From the NCBI GenBank assembly GCA_012719115.1, contig JAAYAZ010000011.1, positions 1 through 10,657 on the forward strand: 10,657 bases of DNA, written 5' to 3'. Positions 1 to 6,122 of this stretch are shown piece by piece (within the stretch, counting starts at the first letter, position 1; each line of letters starts with the position of its first letter). Below the pieces are notes generated by a model. It made no database searches and was not told the DNA's origin. It was given only the letters and a program-made list of their open reading frames with translations. A program made the position numbers and the translations under genes. The stretch is from Dehalococcoidales bacterium (GTDB lineage Bacteria; Chloroflexota; Dehalococcoidia; Dehalococcoidales; UBA5627).

Positions 1-2
1 TA

Positions 3-584
3 ATCGACTGGAACGTTTCTCTGCCGAGCACCCCTTATGCGCTGGCAGTTTACTATATCATCGCCCCGTCGGAAGCCTCGGCTAACCTGGCACGCTACGA
101 CGGCGTAAAATACGGCTTTTCCTATAAGGATACAGATAACATGTGGGAAGCAATGGAAAAGACCCGTGAAATCGGATTTGGGCCCGAAGTTAAAAGACGT
201 ATAATGCTGGGAACATATGCCCTCTCCGCCGGTTATTACGATGCCTATTATCTTAAAGCTCAGAAAGTACGTACTTTAATCCGCCGCGAGTTTGATAGTG
301 CATTCGAAAAATACGATGCTCTGGTTACCCCCACCACCCCCACCGTGCCGTTCAAAATCGGTGAAAAAGCACAGGACCCGATTCAGATGTATCTTTCGGA
401 TATCTTTACCATTCCCATCAACATTGCAGGCGTTCCGGCAATTACAGTACCCGGCGGCTTTGCCGACGGACTTCCCATCGGATTGCAGGTTATCGGAAAA
501 CCATTTGCCGAAGAGACCATTCTAAAAGTCGCCCATGCATACCAGCAGGTTACCGACTGGCATAAACAGAAGCCGAAGATATAA
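3..584 (+). CDS. gatA: Aspartyl/glutamyl-tRNA amidotransferase subunit A, C-terminal part (5' end outside window)
   Basis: GatA is the amidase subunit of the GatCAB complex. It releases ammonia from glutamine so that misacylated Glu-tRNA(Gln) or Asp-tRNA(Asn) can be amidated in the cytoplasm. The frame is open from position 3 and 193 residues are visible; the family is usually about 480-490 residues, so roughly the last 40% is here. Visible family blocks are [20 protein letters not shown] followed by [11 protein letters not shown], then [14 protein letters not shown], and the amidase C-terminal block [16 protein letters not shown] followed by [13 protein letters not shown]. The catalytic Ser-cisSer-Lys triad lies upstream of the window. 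An ATG at 141 is internal and is not the start. The gene ends in TAA 20 nt before a strong terminator, so it is the last gene of its transcript. Recognition as GatA rather than a generic amidase rests on the [17 protein letters not shown] block. Confidence 0.96.
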   Translation: MDWNVSLPSTPYALAVYYIIAPSEASANLARYDGVKYGFSYKDTDNMWEAMEKTREIGFGPEVKRRIMLGTYALSAGYYDAYYLKAQKVRTLIRREFDSAFEKYDALVTPTTPTVPFKIGEKAQDPIQMYLSDIFTIPINIAGVPAITVPGGFADGLPIGLQVIGKPFAEETILKVAHAYQQVTDWHKQKPKI

Positions 585-604
585 ATTTCATTTACATGTA
601 AAGC

Positions 605-629
605 GAGGGGCGAAAGCCCCTCTTTTTTT
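605..629 (+). terminator. Intrinsic terminator of gatA
   Basis: A perfect 7-bp GC-rich stem (GAGGGGC, 605-611, with GCCCCTC, 616-622) closes a GAAA tetraloop and is followed directly by seven T residues (623-629). It begins 20 nt after the gatA stop codon. This is a classic Rho-independent terminator for plus-strand transcription. Confidence 0.95.
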
Positions 630-675
630 GTACTCAATCCCGAATGTCGCAACAAAGTGTCGAAGTAATATATAA

Positions 676-710
676 GCCGTTCGTGGTGAGCCAATCGAAC
701 CATAATAGCG
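676..710 (+). repeat. Hairpin repeat family A, copy 1 (decayed)
   Basis: Carries the family core CGTGGTGAGC, then TCGAA-CCA-T. The inner TGG (684-686) and CCA (700-702) pair. The outer arms GCCGTT and AATAGC pair only partly, with one mismatch and one G-U, so this copy looks degraded. It matches copies at 967-998, 8535-8569 and 9429-9469 in core and spacing. Confidence 0.75.
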
Positions 711-726
711 TACATGTTATAAACAC

Positions 727-771
727 GATTTCCGTTGAAATCCTTCGACAGGCTCTGGACGAACGGAAATC
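727..771 (-). repeat. Hairpin repeat family A, copy 2 (inner stem swapped to TCC/GGA)
   Basis: Perfect 10-bp outer arms GATTTCCGTT (727-736) and AACGGAAATC (762-771). Read on the minus strand, the order is CCGTT-CG-TCC, a loop containing AGAGCCTGTCGAA, then GGA and AACGG. That is the family A plan with the inner TGG/CCA pair replaced by TCC/GGA, a compensated change. There is no T-run after either arm, so it is not an intrinsic terminator. Confidence 0.75.
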
Positions 772-810
772 TTATTCCCCCGCCATAGTGAGGAGTCCTT
801 CTACATTGTC

Positions 811-841
811 ATACTGAATTCGTGATGGACGAATGAAGTAT
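811..841. repeat. Hairpin repeat family B with tandem GA internal loop
   Basis: Stem ATACT (811-815) with AGTAT (837-841) and ATTCGT (818-823) with ACGAAT (829-834). Between the two helices, GA (816-817) faces GA (835-836), and the loop is GATGG. The same ATTCGT/ACGAAT stem recurs at 8781-8798. The element is not followed by a T-run. It looks like an intergenic structured repeat rather than a terminator. Confidence 0.6.
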
Positions 842-864
842 CCGGGGCGGGGTATAAATCCCCT

Positions 865-916
865 AATCCGTTCGTTTGACCCTTTCCCGAATATCGGGAC
901 TCAGGGCGAACGGATT
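865..916. repeat. Long nested hairpin, family A-type arms
   Basis: Perfect 10-bp arms AATCCGTTCG (865-874) and CGAACGGATT (907-916), the same CCGTTCG arm as family A. Nested inside are CCCT (880-883) with AGGG (903-906) and CCCGA (886-890) with TCGGG (894-898) around an ATA loop. The inner part differs from the TGAGC-TGTCGAA core of the other copies, so this is a variant or a separate element using the same arms. No T-run follows. Confidence 0.7.
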
Positions 917-966
917 CTTGCCTTTAATGCCGGAGTACCGAACGATGCGGAAGAAATAATCTCAAA

Positions 967-998
967 CCGTTCGTGGTGAGCTTGTCGAACCATAACGG
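967..998 (+). repeat. Hairpin repeat family A, copy 4
   Basis: Outer arm CCGTT (967-971) pairs with AACGG (994-998) and inner TGG (974-976) with CCA (990-992), separated by CG opposite T. The loop reads TGAGCTTGTCGAA. This is the cleanest copy of the family on the plus strand in this spacer. Confidence 0.8.
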
Positions 999-1115
999 CG
1001 AGAAAGAAACTGCCTTTGCGCATCCATTCCGAAAAGGAACTCAAAGCCTCGACGATTCGGAATTATGTCGCTCCCATAATTTGTATGAGATTCATTCGTC
1101 TGCATCTTAAAATGA

Positions 1116-1140
1116 CATTGCAGAGAAATTCCTCACAATG
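1116..1140. repeat. Imperfect hairpin downstream of the nitroreductase gene
   Basis: CATTG (1116-1120) pairs with CAATG (1136-1140) and the inner AGAG region with CTC (1132-1134). On the minus strand it lies 25 nt after the nitroreductase stop and is followed by TCATTTT. It could act as a weak terminator for the minus-strand cluster, or be another decayed intergenic repeat; the T-tract is poor. Confidence 0.35.
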
Positions 1141-1164
1141 ACTAAGTATGTAAGGTATAATAAC

Positions 1165-1959
1165 CTAAACCGCCCTAAACCTCGCCACCCCGGGAGACTC
1201 CAGAAACTCCCACTTGCCCCTGATACCTGCATTCAGAGCCGCTACCTCGATGTGAAGCATAGCAATGCCGCAATCCAAACGATAAGAAATATTGAAATCG
1301 GTACCACTGCTTCTTACAAAGACGGTAATTCCGTCTTCCTCTATATTAAATCCCCACGGCTGACGGTTTACCGCCGAAGGAGCCAGTCTGGCAGCTTCGA
1401 TTGCGTCCTTTATCCATTCCGGAGACTGCTCATAGCTTAAACCGGTAACCAGTTTTTCAACCGAGAGCCGTTTATGCGTACGACCGAAACCGGTCATTAC
1501 CTTATCCTTAATGGAGGTATTTTGCACAGCATAACCGAGCGGTGTAACAGCCATCAGACGCTCATTATCGTTCATTTCAATAATATCTGCTGTTTTTCCG
1601 GCACTGAAAGCAGCAGCAACCCAGCAGCTGCCCAAACCCAGCGCTGTTGCCTCCAACATAATTCCTTCACCGATATAACCGGCATACTCGTTAACATTAG
1701 GGTGTTCTGTATCGCCGATAAATGCGATAAAAGCCGGAGCGTCGCTGATTACGCCATAGCTGCCGGCTATAAACTTAAAAACATCTTCCCGCGGTTCGGT
1801 TACCGGAGTTGCGCGGACACCGGGAAAAGGCTTGAACTCTTTACAAACGTTATTCAAAGCCTCAATTTTTTCCGGCTCTAAAACCTTGCTCTTATCGTAT
1901 GTTCTGTAAGACCTTCTTTTTGCGATTGCCTCGTACCATCTGATAAAAGGTATATCCAT
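1165..1959 (-). CDS. Nitroreductase family protein, TM1586-like (FMN-dependent)
   Basis: Predicted cytoplasmic FMN-binding reductase of 264 residues. Near the N-terminus RRSYRTYD (15-22) is the nitroreductase FMN-phosphate motif. A glycine-rich middle (GYIGEGIMLEATALGLGSCW, about 94-113) fits the central helix of the fold, and APSAVNRQPW (193-202) is the second flavin/dimer motif, here placed near the C-terminus. This two-half order fits the putative TM nitroreductase family (Thermotoga TM1586 type) better than classical NfsB. I chose ATG at 1959 because GAGG (1965-1968 on the minus strand) sits 5 nt upstream. The longer start at 2031 would overlap the upstream oxidoreductase by 59 nt. It is the last gene of the cluster, 13 nt after the FAD oxidoreductase, and so is probably co-transcribed. 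The physiological substrate is unknown; the family name does not imply that nitro compounds are used. Confidence 0.85.
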   Translation of the reverse strand: MDIPFIRWYEAIAKRRSYRTYDKSKVLEPEKIEALNNVCKEFKPFPGVRATPVTEPREDVFKFIAGSYGVISDAPAFIAFIGDTEHPNVNEYAGYIGEGIMLEATALGLGSCWVAAAFSAGKTADIIEMNDNERLMAVTPLGYAVQNTSIKDKVMTGFGRTHKRLSVEKLVTGLSYEQSPEWIKDAIEAARLAPSAVNRQPWGFNIEEDGITVFVRSSGTDFNISYRLDCGIAMLHIEVAALNAGIRGKWEFLESPGVARFRAV

Positions 1960-1972
1960 AAAAACCTCGCTG

Positions 1973-3472
1973 CTAAAAAGATTTTGCCTTAAACTTCTGC
2001 TTTTCATCTCGGCAGATAAGCTGTACAGCATGACGCCCCGAAAGTATTACTCCTGGGACTCCACCCATCACCCAATGCCCTGCCATATAGAAATTGGATA
2101 GCCCCGGCAAACTGCGTTCGATAACTTCCATCATATTATCTGCACCCAAGAGCCAGCCTCCCCACGAAGCCTTATTATTCAAAGTGTATCGCCACATTGT
2201 ATAAGGGGTTGCCACATCGATTACCTCAACATCTCTACTGATACCCGGGTAATATTTTTCGACCTGTTGTAAGAGCGCTGCCGCCACCCACTGTTTTTCA
2301 TCCTCATAATTCTTTCTATCGGATTCCTGCAGTTTATACCAGTAATCGAACCTGTTTTCCATCTCGATTTGAAAAACGCTCTTACCGGCCGGCGCAAATT
2401 GGTCACTGTAATTTAAGATGCGGATTAAAAATGATTCGACCTGCTCGTTGCCGATTACCAGCGGTTTCTTCAAAATAACGGTGTTTAGCGGCAACTCGTT
2501 TTTGAAAAGCCGGTTGACACCATAGCTAATGGTTAAAAACGGGCGGCAGAGAGGCCAAGTTTCATATCTGTCTTTTACAATTTCATCCGTATAATCGCCG
2601 TTTAGCAGATTGAATACGGCATTATAACCATCGCCGCATGAGATTACATAGTCACCCCGAAAATCCTGCCCGTCCGCCAGCCGTACACCGACAGCCCTGT
2701 TATTTTCGACAAGTATTTTTGCCACAGTCGACCGGTAGCTGATTTTCCCGCCCAGCGCCTTATAGCGTTTTTCTATTGCAAGTACGAAAGGCAGGCAGCC
2801 CTTTGCCAGAAATCCTGCTTGCTTATCCGCCACTATTGCCAAATACAACATCGGAAACCACACCGGCGATTCCGACAGAAAAAGATTACAAAAAAAGTCC
2901 CTTAACCATGGCGTTTGTATGTCTGCAACATAATCGCTGATTTTTTTGGTATAAGGCCCTGTAAAGTACTTTACAATAGACCTCATCTGCCACATCTCTT
3001 TGATACGGGAAAAAACAGTCGCCAGTTCGGGCGGATTGGTCATCCCCATCGTGCTGAAGTCATGCCCGCGAAAGGCTTTCACACCCTTAAAGAAATCTTC
3101 AATTATCCCGATGTCTGCGGGAGCCATAGATTTCAATTTTGCGGATAATTTTTCTATATCACCGTTTATTTGAATAGATACGCCCGAAGGTTCGTGGATA
3201 AAGTTGCCGTAATCCTTCATATCGGTAAACAAAGCCGGCTCGGCAGCACCCAGTTCATCAAGAATTTTATGCATACCGTTTCCCGGTTTATAACCGGCTA
3301 CAAAATGGATGCCGCCGTCAATGATGTAGCCGCCGCGCTTCCAGGTGGCCGCCACCCCGCCCGGTATCGAGTGATGTTCAAAAATTTGAACATCGAACCC
3401 GTTCATGGCAGCATAACAGCCGGCTGATAGCCCTGCCAGCCCCCCGCCGATAATGATTACTTTCTTAGCCAT
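1973..3472 (-). CDS. CrtI/retinol-saturase-like NAD(P)/FAD-dependent oxidoreductase
   Basis: A 499-residue flavoprotein of the phytoene desaturase/carotenoid isomerase/retinol 13,14-reductase superfamily. The N-terminal Rossmann motif is VIIIGGGLAGLSAG (5-18), with GxGxxG at 9-14 and an acidic ribose-binding residue E32, followed by the family block IPGGVAATWKRGGYIIDGG. The C-terminal FAD block LPGLSNFYMAGHWVMGGVPG, then GVILSGRHA, is also typical. Full length for the family (about 490-520). Start chosen at ATG 3472 because GGAG (3479-3482, minus) lies 6 nt upstream; an ATG at 3484 has no SD and would add only MEQV. It lies 26 nt after the HAD gene and 13 nt before the nitroreductase. No phytoene synthase or other carotenoid gene is nearby, so a carotenoid substrate is not supported. 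Reduction or desaturation of some isoprenoid-like or other unsaturated compound is inference. Confidence 0.85.
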   Translation of the reverse strand: MAKKVIIIGGGLAGLSAGCYAAMNGFDVQIFEHHSIPGGVAATWKRGGYIIDGGIHFVAGYKPGNGMHKILDELGAAEPALFTDMKDYGNFIHEPSGVSIQINGDIEKLSAKLKSMAPADIGIIEDFFKGVKAFRGHDFSTMGMTNPPELATVFSRIKEMWQMRSIVKYFTGPYTKKISDYVADIQTPWLRDFFCNLFLSESPVWFPMLYLAIVADKQAGFLAKGCLPFVLAIEKRYKALGGKISYRSTVAKILVENNRAVGVRLADGQDFRGDYVISCGDGYNAVFNLLNGDYTDEIVKDRYETWPLCRPFLTISYGVNRLFKNELPLNTVILKKPLVIGNEQVESFLIRILNYSDQFAPAGKSVFQIEMENRFDYWYKLQESDRKNYEDEKQWVAAALLQQVEKYYPGISRDVEVIDVATPYTMWRYTLNNKASWGGWLLGADNMMEVIERSLPGLSNFYMAGHWVMGGVPGVILSGRHAVQLICRDEKQKFKAKSF

Positions 3473-3498
3473 AACCTGCTCCATTAGGAAAATAATGT

Positions 3499-4143
3499 TT
3501 ACAAATGCGATAACAATTCACCGGGAGAGTCAACTATCTTACCTGCTCTACGGGCGGCAAGCCAATCCCAGTCACGAAATCCCCAGGCAACCGAAATACA
3601 ATCGACACCGGCATTTTTTGCGATTTCGATATCCACTTCGGAATCACCTATATAGATAGCTTCTTCTGTGGTGACTGAAAGCCTGTTTAACGCCGTCAGA
3701 AGCATATCCGCTGCCGGCTTCCTTTTTATATCACTGCTTTCACCAATGGCAAGCGGAATATACTCTGAAAAATAGAATTGATTTAATTCTTTGACGGCTT
3801 CATCGTACTTGTTGGAAATAACCGCTGTTTTATAACCCCGTTCTAAAAGCCATTCCAATAATTCCATTATACCGTCGTAAGGCCTTGTTTTATTCCTGCA
3901 ATTTTCGGCATACTGCCGCTTGAAAAGACTGACGGCATCGTTAAAAAGAGGATTTTCTGTTCCGCCCGGTACCGAAAGCTCCATCATACGCAATACTCCG
4001 TTTCCCACATAATTGCGGATTTCGGATATAACGAGTAGAGGAAATCCGAGACTACCAAGCGCATAATTTACGCTGTCGGTAATATCTGCCAGCGTATCCA
4101 GCAGGGTTCCGTCCATATCGAAAATAACAGCCTTATACTTCAC
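3499..4143 (-). CDS. HAD-family hydrolase, phosphoglycolate phosphatase-like
   Basis: A 214-residue subfamily IA HAD phosphatase. Motif I is FDMDGT with nucleophile D9 and acid/base D11. Motif II is VISNK (S110), motif III is KRKP (K142), and motif IV is GDSEVDIE (D167, D171). A helical cap with YVGNG lies between motifs I and II, as in Gph/PpaX/beta-phosphoglucomutase relatives. The start is uncertain. GTG 4143 puts motif I at the usual distance from the N-terminus; TTG 4161 would add MVTLHT. Neither has a recognisable SD. It sits between the MFS gene and the FAD oxidoreductase and is probably co-transcribed with both. Substrate specificity cannot be read from sequence; it could be metabolite repair (2-phosphoglycolate-like) or a step tied to the cluster. 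Confidence 0.88.
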   Translation of the reverse strand: MKYKAVIFDMDGTLLDTLADITDSVNYALGSLGFPLLVISEIRNYVGNGVLRMMELSVPGGTENPLFNDAVSLFKRQYAENCRNKTRPYDGIMELLEWLLERGYKTAVISNKYDEAVKELNQFYFSEYIPLAIGESSDIKRKPAADMLLTALNRLSVTTEEAIYIGDSEVDIEIAKNAGVDCISVAWGFRDWDWLAARRAGKIVDSPGELLSHL

Positions 4144-4164
4144 CGTATGTAATGTTACCAAAAT

Positions 4165-4180
4165 TGTAAAAATATTTACA
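4165..4180. promoter_or_regulatory. 16-bp inverted repeat between the MFS and HAD genes
   Basis: Perfect 6-bp arms TGTAAA (4165-4170) and TTTACA (4175-4180) around AATA. It lies in the gap after the MFS stop and just before the HAD start on the minus strand. It could be an operator for an internal promoter or only a chance AT-rich palindrome. Confidence 0.3.
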
Positions 4181-4191
4181 TTGGATGGTTA

Positions 4192-5577
4192 TTACAGCCT
4201 CCGCAGTCTTCCTCTGGCCAGCGAAGCAAAAATCCCCAAAAAGCAGAGAACCGCAAAAACAACAAAGGTAACTTTCATACTGTCCAAGAAAGGTGCATAG
4301 TATTCGGGAGTTATCTCGACCCTTCCGATAAATACGGCAAACAGCACTGTTACAATACCCATGCTTAATATGTTTCCGACCATTCTCATTGTGGATAGTA
4401 TTGCCGAAGATACCCCGTAGTATTTGTTTTCGACCGAGCTCATTATGGCATTGGTATTGGGAGAGGAAAATAAAGCTAAACCCAATCCCACAATCACCAG
4501 CCCCAGTATTATGACAGCTATAGTAGTATCAGCATCTATAAAACTGAAATAAAGAAGACCTGCAGCGGTCAGTGCCATCCCCAATGAAGCAATAATTCGA
4601 GGTTGAATTTTATCCGATAGTCTGCCGGCAAGCGGAGACACAATCGCCATCACGATAGGTTGAGCAATCAAAATGATACCGGCAGTCTGGGCGCTCATCC
4701 CCTGAGTATACTGTAAATAAAGGCTTAACAGGAATGCGACGGCAAAAGTGGCGCTGTAATTTATAAGAGCGGCTATATTGGAAAAAGCGAATACCATATT
4801 TCGCCTTATCAGATTCAGATTTAAAATGGGGCTGCTGCTCTTCATCTCCCACCAGATAAAAGCTAAAAGACATAAAACGCCGATTGCCAGAAACCATACG
4901 GCAGATAAATCCGGCAGTATTGACAACCCGTACATGAAACTGATCAAACTGATGCCGTAGATTATCGAACCTGTAAAATCGAACTTTTCACCCTGTGCTT
5001 CCGCCCACTCCCCTTTCAGTTTCCACAGTATCATAAAGATTACAATCAAACCCAGAGGAACATTGATCAGGAATATACTGCGCCAGCCGAAGCTTTCGGT
5101 AAGAATACCGCCCAAAAAAGGCCCAAGGGAAAGCCCCAGATAGACCGAAGCCACATTTATACCGAGCGCCCTTCCCCTTTCCCTAGCTGGGAAAGCCGAA
5201 GTTAAAATGGCAACTCCTGTGCCGAATATCATAGCGCTGCCCAGCCCCTGTAGAGCGCGCAGAGCAATAATTAAAGCCGATGAGGTAGCAATTGCCAACA
5301 AGAAAGAAAATACGGTAAATATGATTATCCCTAAAAGGAGTATCTTCTTACGCCCGTAGATATCCGCCACCCTTCCGATTGGCAATAAAAAGACCGCCGA
5401 AGCCAGCAGATAGGCACTGACAACCCAGCTTAAAGAAATGGCATCCATCGAGAACTCTGAGCCGATAGCAGGCAGGGCGATGTTGATTGAAGAGCCCATA
5501 AAGGGGGTCAGGAAGGATGTCATTACAGCAACTATTAAAATGACATTTTTACTTGTCTTGTTTTCTGTATAATTCAA
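4192..5577 (-). CDS. MFS drug/metabolite exporter, DHA2 (EmrB/QacA-like)
   Basis: A 461-residue inner-membrane secondary transporter, probably a proton-driven exporter with about 14 membrane segments. MFS motif A is GRVADIYGRKK (68-78). Motif B is RALQGLGSAM (107-116). The antiporter motif C is GLSLGPFLGG (148-157), diagnostic of drug:H+ antiporters. TM1 (about 11-38) ends in SINIALPAIGSEF, as in the DHA2 group. The start is TTG 5577: an in-frame TAG at 5584-5586 excludes a longer start, and an ATG at residue 20 would cut into TM1. The SD is weak (GAGA). It is first in the minus-strand cluster, ahead of HAD, FAD oxidoreductase and nitroreductase genes, which suggests export of a product or toxic substrate of those enzymes (inference). 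No adjacent TetR/MarR regulator is present. Confidence 0.9.
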   Translation of the reverse strand: MNYTENKTSKNVILIVAVMTSFLTPFMGSSINIALPAIGSEFSMDAISLSWVVSAYLLASAVFLLPIGRVADIYGRKKILLLGIIIFTVFSFLLAIATSSALIIALRALQGLGSAMIFGTGVAILTSAFPARERGRALGINVASVYLGLSLGPFLGGILTESFGWRSIFLINVPLGLIVIFMILWKLKGEWAEAQGEKFDFTGSIIYGISLISFMYGLSILPDLSAVWFLAIGVLCLLAFIWWEMKSSSPILNLNLIRRNMVFAFSNIAALINYSATFAVAFLLSLYLQYTQGMSAQTAGIILIAQPIVMAIVSPLAGRLSDKIQPRIIASLGMALTAAGLLYFSFIDADTTIAVIILGLVIVGLGLALFSSPNTNAIMSSVENKYYGVSSAILSTMRMVGNILSMGIVTVLFAVFIGRVEITPEYYAPFLDSMKVTFVVFAVLCFLGIFASLARGRLRRL

Positions 5578-5593
5578 TTTTCTCTACTTGCTA

Positions 5594-5625
5594 ACGGAAA
5601 AACGAGCGAGAACCGGTTTTTCCGT
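5594..5625. repeat. 10-bp perfect hairpin in the MFS leader region
   Basis: ACGGAAAAAC (5594-5603) pairs perfectly with GTTTTTCCGT (5616-5625) around a 12-nt loop that itself contains AACCGGTT. It lies 17 nt upstream of the TTG start of the exporter on the minus strand and has no following T-run. It could be a leader RNA hairpin or a protein site; it is not an intrinsic terminator. Confidence 0.6.
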
Positions 5626-5660
5626 GGGATTATTTATGTCCTGTATAAAAGACCGAATAA

Positions 5661-5676
5661 AAATAATTAATTATTT
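5661..5676. promoter_or_regulatory. 16-bp perfect AT palindrome upstream of the MFS gene
   Basis: AAATAATTAATTATTT is its own reverse complement. It sits about 85-100 nt upstream of the exporter start, where a promoter is expected; a TTGATT (5686-5691 on the minus strand) could be a -35 element next to it. A regulator site is possible, but AT-rich palindromes also arise by chance. Confidence 0.3.
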
Positions 5677-5718
5677 ATCACAAAAATCAAGGGTTTAACG
5701 AAAAGATATAATTCGACT

Positions 5719-5916
5719 TTAGCTTTTCTTTATCAAATTATAAATGAGATAGCCACCACCCAAAACCGAAGCCACCCCCATTATTAGCAGTATAATAGCC
5801 AGCCATTCAAGGTTGTGGAATGCAAAAACAGTAAACTCGCTTATACAGAAGTATGTAAATACTCCGCCGGTTAAAGCAAGCAAACCACCGAGTACAAAAC
5901 CTAAAACCATACCCAT
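5719..5916 (-). CDS. Small two-helix membrane protein, 65 residues, unknown function
   Basis: I do not recognise the family. The protein has two predicted membrane helices: about residues 2-25 (glycine-rich, MVLGFVLGGLLALTGGVFTY) and about 38-60 (LAIILLIMGVASVLGGGYLIY). A short polar loop (SEFTVFAFHNLEW) lies between them and a basic KKS tail follows, so an in-in topology is likely. ATG 5916 is chosen because GGAGGT (5923-5928 on the minus strand) lies exactly 6 nt upstream; the ATG at 5937 would lie upstream of that SD. It has its own promoter (5940-5968) and is separated from the MFS gene by 141 nt containing a hairpin, so it may or may not be co-transcribed with the exporter. The strong SD and membrane-type composition support a real gene. 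Confidence 0.7.
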   Translation of the reverse strand: MGMVLGFVLGGLLALTGGVFTYFCISEFTVFAFHNLEWLAIILLIMGVASVLGGGYLIYNLIKKS

Positions 5917-5939
5917 GATAGTACCTCCGTATGTCATTT

Positions 5940-5968
5940 ATTATACATCTTTTACTGTTTAAGTATAA
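5940..5968 (-). promoter_or_regulatory. Sigma-70-type promoter for the small membrane protein
   Basis: On the minus strand, TTATAC (5963-5968) and a perfect TATAAT (5940-5945) are separated by 17 nt. The expected transcript start is near 5933, which leaves a leader of about 17 nt holding the GGAGGT site. The -35 is only a partial match. Confidence 0.6.
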
Positions 5969-5973
5969 AAGAT
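5947..5973. promoter_or_regulatory. Inverted repeat over the -35/spacer of the small-protein promoter
   Basis: Arms ATCTTTTA (5947-5954) and TAAAAGAT (5966-5973) are perfect 8-bp partners. The inner ACT/AGT extends the symmetry with a one-base offset. The element covers the -35 and most of the spacer, where a repressor or activator dimer could bind. Confidence 0.35.
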
Positions 5974-6100
5974 TTGATATAAAATAAAAAAAATATGCAA
6001 GACTATGACAATAACCCGCTGAAATTGCCTAACAAATGCATCCGATAATTCAATATCTCATCAGGATTGCAGAGATCAAACATCTCCTGTTTATATAGTG

Positions 6101-6106
6101 TATAAT
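6101..6106 (+). promoter_or_regulatory. Candidate -10 element for amrS
   Basis: A perfect TATAAT preceded by an AT-rich TTATATAGTG. No good -35 is found at 16-18 nt. A start near 6113 would give a very short leader beginning at the GAGG SD of amrS (6113-6116). Confidence 0.35.
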
Positions 6107-6122
6107 ATTATTGAGGTTAATT

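Larger units (their letters stand above)
630..1164. other. Gene-free, repeat-rich spacer between gatA and the minus-strand cluster
   Basis: About 535 bases without a supportable gene. Plus-strand transcription from gatA and minus-strand transcription from the nitroreductase gene converge here. The stretch is filled with hairpin-forming repeats and decayed copies, listed separately at 676-710, 727-771, 811-841, 865-916, 967-998 and 1116-1140. Short open frames here run through the repeats, lack SD sites and show no protein-like composition. I see no tRNA or other structured RNA gene. Confidence 0.8.

Noticed and set aside
383..715. Minus-strand 110-codon open frame over the gatA 3' end.
   Set aside because: It lies antisense to conserved GatA sequence and crosses the terminator and a repeat, so it is a shadow frame.
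727..771. Strong hairpin considered as an intrinsic terminator.
   Set aside because: No T-run follows on either strand, and its internal plan matches the family A repeat.
630..1164. CRISPR array considered because of repeated CGTTCGTGGTGAGC strings.
   Set aside because: The copies are unevenly spaced, occur in both orientations, vary in sequence and recur thousands of bases away, which fits dispersed hairpin repeats rather than an array.
1960..2031. Longer start for the nitroreductase.
   Set aside because: It would overlap the oxidoreductase gene by 59 nt and has no family similarity, whereas ATG 1959 has GAGG at proper spacing.
1973..3472. Assignment as phytoene desaturase (crtI) of a carotenoid pathway.
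   Set aside because: The superfamily fits, but no phytoene synthase or other carotenoid gene is in the window, and the neighbours are an exporter, a phosphatase and a nitroreductase.
6055..6089. ATCTC/GAGAT/ATCTC segments before amrS considered as an attenuator or riboswitch.
   Set aside because: The stems are only 5 bp and lie upstream of the probable -10 at 6101, so they would not be in the transcript.
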